A stretch of 8,430 nucleotides of DNA, from the NCBI GenBank assembly GCA_003524745.1, contig DQGN01000007.1, positions 4,661 to 13,090 on the forward strand. The letters are read 5' to 3'. This DNA comes from Patescibacteria group bacterium. GTDB taxonomy: Bacteria > Patescibacteriota > Kazan-3B-28 > UBA10110. Below the pieces are notes generated by a model, which ran no database searches, was not told where the DNA came from, and saw nothing but the letters and a program-made list of their open reading frames with translations. Position numbers and translations under genes: made by a program. Shown one piece after another: positions 6,851-8,430 of this stretch (positions are counted from its first letter, which is position 1; each line of letters begins with the position of its first letter).

Positions 6851-7942
6851 CTAGACATTAAATCTAAAGAGCATAACATCGCCATCTTGGACGAGGTAGT
6901 CTTTGCCTTCCTGGCGGGATTTGCCGGCTTCGGCCGCCCCTTTCCAACCTCCATATTGAACGAAGTCGGTATAAGCCACGGTTTCAGCCCGGATAAACCC
7001 TTTCTCAAAATCGGTATGAATGACTCCAGCGGCTTCCGGGGCTTTGGCACCGAAGGAAATCGTCCAGGCTCGGGTTTCTTTGGGCCCAGCGGTGAGGAAA
7101 GTAATTAAGCCCAGCAACTTATAACCAGCCCGGATGACTTTATTTAATCCCGGCTCGTCCATCCCTAATTCTTTCAGTAATAAATCCTGGTCCTCTACGC
7201 ACATCTGCGAGAGTTCTGCTTCCGCTTTGGCATTTAGGGCGATAATTTCTGGAAAGACATCTTGTACTTGCTCTTTGAGACGAATAATTAAACTCGGGTC
7301 TTTGAGTTGGTTATCGTCTACATTCGCTACATATAAAATAGGTTTACTAGTAAGGAGACACAGTTCTTTTAACCAAACCTTTTCCTCGTCATTAGTAGAA
7401 AAAGTTCTGGCTGGCTGACCGGCATCAATATGGGATTTAATTTTGTGAAAGAATTCCATTCGCGGCTGTAGTTTGGTATTAGCTTTAGCCTCTTTAGCTT
7501 CTCTGCCGACGCGTTTTTCCAGAGCCTGCATATCAGCAATCAATAATTCCGTATTAATAGTAGAAATATCTTCTTTGGGGTCCACATTGCCACTTACATG
7601 GATAACATTGGCATCATTAAATAAACGGACAACCTCGATAATGGCGTCGCATTCCCGGACATGTCCTAAAAACTGGTTACCAAGGCCTTGCCCCTCGCTA
7701 GCACCCTTGACCAGCCCGGCAATATCGACAAATTCCACGGTAGCAGGAACAATTTTTTCCGACTTTTCTAATTTAGCCAGGATGACTAACCGGGGATCGG
7801 GAACAGGCACGGCGCCCACATTGGGATCAATCGTGCAAAACGGAAAATTACTGGCGGCGGCTTGGGCTTTGCCCATTAGTGCATTAAACAATGTCGATTT
7901 TCCAACGTTTGGTAATCCAACTATACCTATAGATAATGACAT
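6851..7942 (-). CDS. ychF: Redox-regulated/ribosome-associated ATPase YchF (OLA1 family)
   Basis: YchF is an Obg-family P-loop protein that hydrolyses ATP and associates with ribosomes; it has been linked to stress responses. At 363 residues it has normal length. Motifs are G1 GLPNVGKS (9-16), switch I around CTIDPNVG (36-43), G3 DIAGLVKGAS (73-82), and NVDD at 207-210 in place of the NKxD specificity motif, as expected for an ATP-preferring YchF. A coiled-coil arm (about 120-190) follows. The C-terminal TGS domain (about 280-363) contains TDFEKGFIRAE and ends DGDVMLFRFNV, the family's usual ending. There is no Shine-Dalgarno. The ATG sits 7 bases after the stop of the upstream four-helix-bundle gene, and the preceding bases belong to an ACTCT repeat array, so coupled translation is plausible. 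Its stop codon directly abuts that of the convergent surface-protein gene. Confidence 0.97.
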   Translation of the reverse strand: MSLSIGIVGLPNVGKSTLFNALMGKAQAAASNFPFCTIDPNVGAVPVPDPRLVILAKLEKSEKIVPATVEFVDIAGLVKGASEGQGLGNQFLGHVRECDAIIEVVRLFNDANVIHVSGNVDPKEDISTINTELLIADMQALEKRVGREAKEAKANTKLQPRMEFFHKIKSHIDAGQPARTFSTNDEEKVWLKELCLLTSKPILYVANVDDNQLKDPSLIIRLKEQVQDVFPEIIALNAKAEAELSQMCVEDQDLLLKELGMDEPGLNKVIRAGYKLLGLITFLTAGPKETRAWTISFGAKAPEAAGVIHTDFEKGFIRAETVAYTDFVQYGGWKGAAEAGKSRQEGKDYLVQDGDVMLFRFNV

Positions 7943-7980
7943 AAGAGTTTTAGAGTTTAGCGGATAGAGTTTTAGTGGGG
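7942..7980. repeat. Left ACTCT/AGAGT repeat array of the four-helix-bundle cassette
   Basis: AGAGT occurs at 7944-7948, 7952-7956 and 7966-7970 on the + strand, spaced 8 and 14 bases, which is a 7-8 bp period. Read on the - strand the units are roughly CTCTATC, CGCTAAA, CTCTAAA, ACTCTTA. The array encodes the C-terminal tail of the four-helix-bundle protein and runs to the first base of the ychF start codon. TAAGAGTTT (7942-7950) is the exact inverse of 8364-8372. Confidence 0.7.
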
Positions 7981-8336
7981 ATTTTTGATTTTAATTTCCA
8001 GATGATGCCCGATAACATCTTATTGATCTCATTAAGTTGGTTTTCGATTTCTGCTAATTTTTCTGATGAAACATAGTTCAGATCTGATCCTAATAATAAT
8101 TGGGTTTCTAATTCTGCCAGAGAACCCCTTGCTATATAAAGGAAATTAATAAATTCTTTGGTTGAATGTCTTGCCCAACCCTCTGCTATATTTGATGGTA
8201 TAGAAATAGCGCTACGATTTATCTGACTAGTCAAAATGTATTGTTCGGATACCGGGAAAGTTTTGGTGAGAGAATATATGTTAGCAACCAGATGTCTAGA
8301 TTTTTGCCAAACTGCCAGTTCTTTGTATGTGTTCAT
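7950..8336 (-). CDS. Four helix bundle protein (23S rRNA intervening-sequence protein family)
   Basis: This is a 128-residue all-helical protein of the S23/IVP family, related in fold to the Avd accessory proteins of diversity-generating retroelements. Family marks are YKELAVWQKSRHLV (4-17), FPVSEQYILTSQINRSA (27-43), the signature SIPSNIAEGWAR (45-56), and FINFLYIARGSLAELETQL (62-80), followed by a final helix (about 90-117). The last residues, TKTLSAKL, are encoded by the flanking ACTCT repeat array rather than by a conserved domain. Family members occur inside 23S rRNA genes and as stand-alone genes; their molecular role is not established. Here the gene is not inside rRNA but between efp and ychF. 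The start is supported by a purine-rich AAGAGGGGG just before the ATG and by the family N-terminus. The gene is AT-richer than ychF, consistent with later acquisition. Confidence 0.92.
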   Translation of the reverse strand: MNTYKELAVWQKSRHLVANIYSLTKTFPVSEQYILTSQINRSAISIPSNIAEGWARHSTKEFINFLYIARGSLAELETQLLLGSDLNYVSSEKLAEIENQLNEINKMLSGIIWKLKSKIPTKTLSAKL

Positions 8337-8337
8337 G

Positions 8338-8346
8338 CCCCCTCTT
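8338..8346 (-). promoter_or_regulatory. Ribosome binding site of the four-helix-bundle gene
   Basis: On the - strand AAGAGGGGG lies one base before the ATG. Its AGAGG core ends 4 bases upstream of the start. Spacing is short, but this is the strongest purine tract upstream of any - strand gene here and it fixes the start codon. Confidence 0.55.
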
Positions 8347-8353
8347 GTATTTT

Positions 8354-8385
8354 TTACACTCTCAAACTCTTAACTCTCACACTCT
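8354..8385. repeat. Right ACTCT/AGAGT repeat array, overlapping the efp stop
   Basis: ACTCT occurs on the + strand at 8358-8362, 8366-8370, 8373-8377 and 8381-8385, spaced 8, 7 and 8 bases. Units are about ACACTCTC, AAACTCTT, AACTCTC, ACACTCTT. On the - strand the outermost copy AGAGTGTGA (8377-8385) is the end of efp including its TGA stop. The innermost copy AGAGTGTAA (8354-8362) repeats it at 8 of 9 bases. Confidence 0.75.
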
Positions 8386-8430
8386 TTCTATATAACTGCC
8401 GTTGCGGGTATCGACCAAAATAGTATCACC
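8377..8430 (-). CDS. efp: Elongation factor P, last 17 codons only (cut by the window edge)
   Basis: Reading the - strand from the right edge gives GDTILVDTRNGSYIERV followed by TGA. This matches the conserved EF-P C-terminus (pattern GD-I-VDTR-GEY--RV) in the last OB-type domain. EF-P relieves ribosome stalling at proline stretches. Only the tail is visible, so nothing can be said about the modified residue in domain I. The gene would precede the four-helix-bundle gene and ychF in the same orientation, likely as one transcript. Its final codons also form the outermost unit of the ACTCT/AGAGT array. The call rests on a short but distinctive motif. Confidence 0.8.
   Translation of the reverse strand, partial: GDTILVDTRNGSYIERV

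Larger units (their letters stand above)
7942..8385 (-). mobile_element. Candidate cassette: four-helix-bundle gene between inverted heptad-type repeats
   Basis: The unit fills the entire space between the efp stop and the ychF start. Its ends are inverted: positions 7942-7956 match the reverse complement of 8358-8372 at 14 of 15 bases. A hand count gives 82 G+C in 240 bases (8041-8280, 34%) inside the gene, against 113 in 240 (7561-7800, 47%) in ychF, which suggests separate origin. No transposase, recombinase or reverse transcriptase is present, so any mobility would need help from elsewhere. Calling this a mobile cassette is inference. Confidence 0.4.

Noticed and set aside
7473..7967. Long open frame on the + strand opposite ychF
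   Set aside because: It mirrors the codon structure of ychF, has no family resemblance or ribosome binding site, and ychF is unmistakable on the other strand.
8354..8385. Possible CRISPR array
   Set aside because: Units are only 7-8 bases with no unique spacers, and there are no cas genes.
8241..8423. Small + strand open frame at the right end
   Set aside because: It runs antisense through the four-helix-bundle start and the efp tail, both of which have clear family matches.
1..8430. tRNA, rRNA or riboswitch
   Set aside because: No tRNA-like TTCGA arm context, rRNA segment or known riboswitch core was recognised in the short intergenic gaps.

Overview
The window looks like a chromosomal segment of a bacterium with a compact genome, plausibly a Patescibacteria (CPR) member. 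That lineage call is inference. It rests on the tight gene packing, a four-helix-bundle (23S rRNA intervening-sequence type) gene, a secreted protein built from Kre9-like, IPT/TIG and NBR1-like beta domains, and the mix of conserved single-copy genes. TGA is used as a stop (efp fragment) and is not read through in any gene, so the standard bacterial code 11 fits.

Left block (1-5167, all + strand): the 3' part of nusA, then clpC (AAA+ unfoldase of the ClpCP protease), a YacL-like membrane PIN-TRAM protein, and a 3-methyladenine DNA glycosylase starting 3 bases after the PIN-TRAM stop. The three complete genes have no visible Shine-Dalgarno sequence. They read as a housekeeping and stress-maintenance run covering transcription elongation, proteolysis, RNA handling and DNA repair.

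Middle (5168-5428): a non-coding gap rich in structure. It holds a 125-bp MITE-like repeat with 9-bp terminal inverted repeats and two strong CCCCTC/GAGGGG hairpins. Next come a separate 24-bp perfect palindrome around GCGATCGC and a near-consensus sigma70-type promoter. The promoter drives a 473-residue membrane-anchored or secreted multi-domain surface protein (5429-6850).

Right block (6851-8430, all - strand): the 3' end of efp (elongation factor P, 17 codons at the window edge), a four-helix-bundle protein, and ychF (ribosome-associated ATPase). The surface-protein stop codon and the ychF stop codon are directly adjacent with no base between them. The four-helix-bundle gene fills the whole space between the efp stop and the ychF start. 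It is clearly AT-richer than ychF and is flanked by inverted arrays of ~7-8 bp ACTCT/AGAGT units (a 14/15 inverted match). Those units run into the efp stop codon on one side and up to the ychF start codon on the other. This cassette-like arrangement is the most interesting signal in the window.
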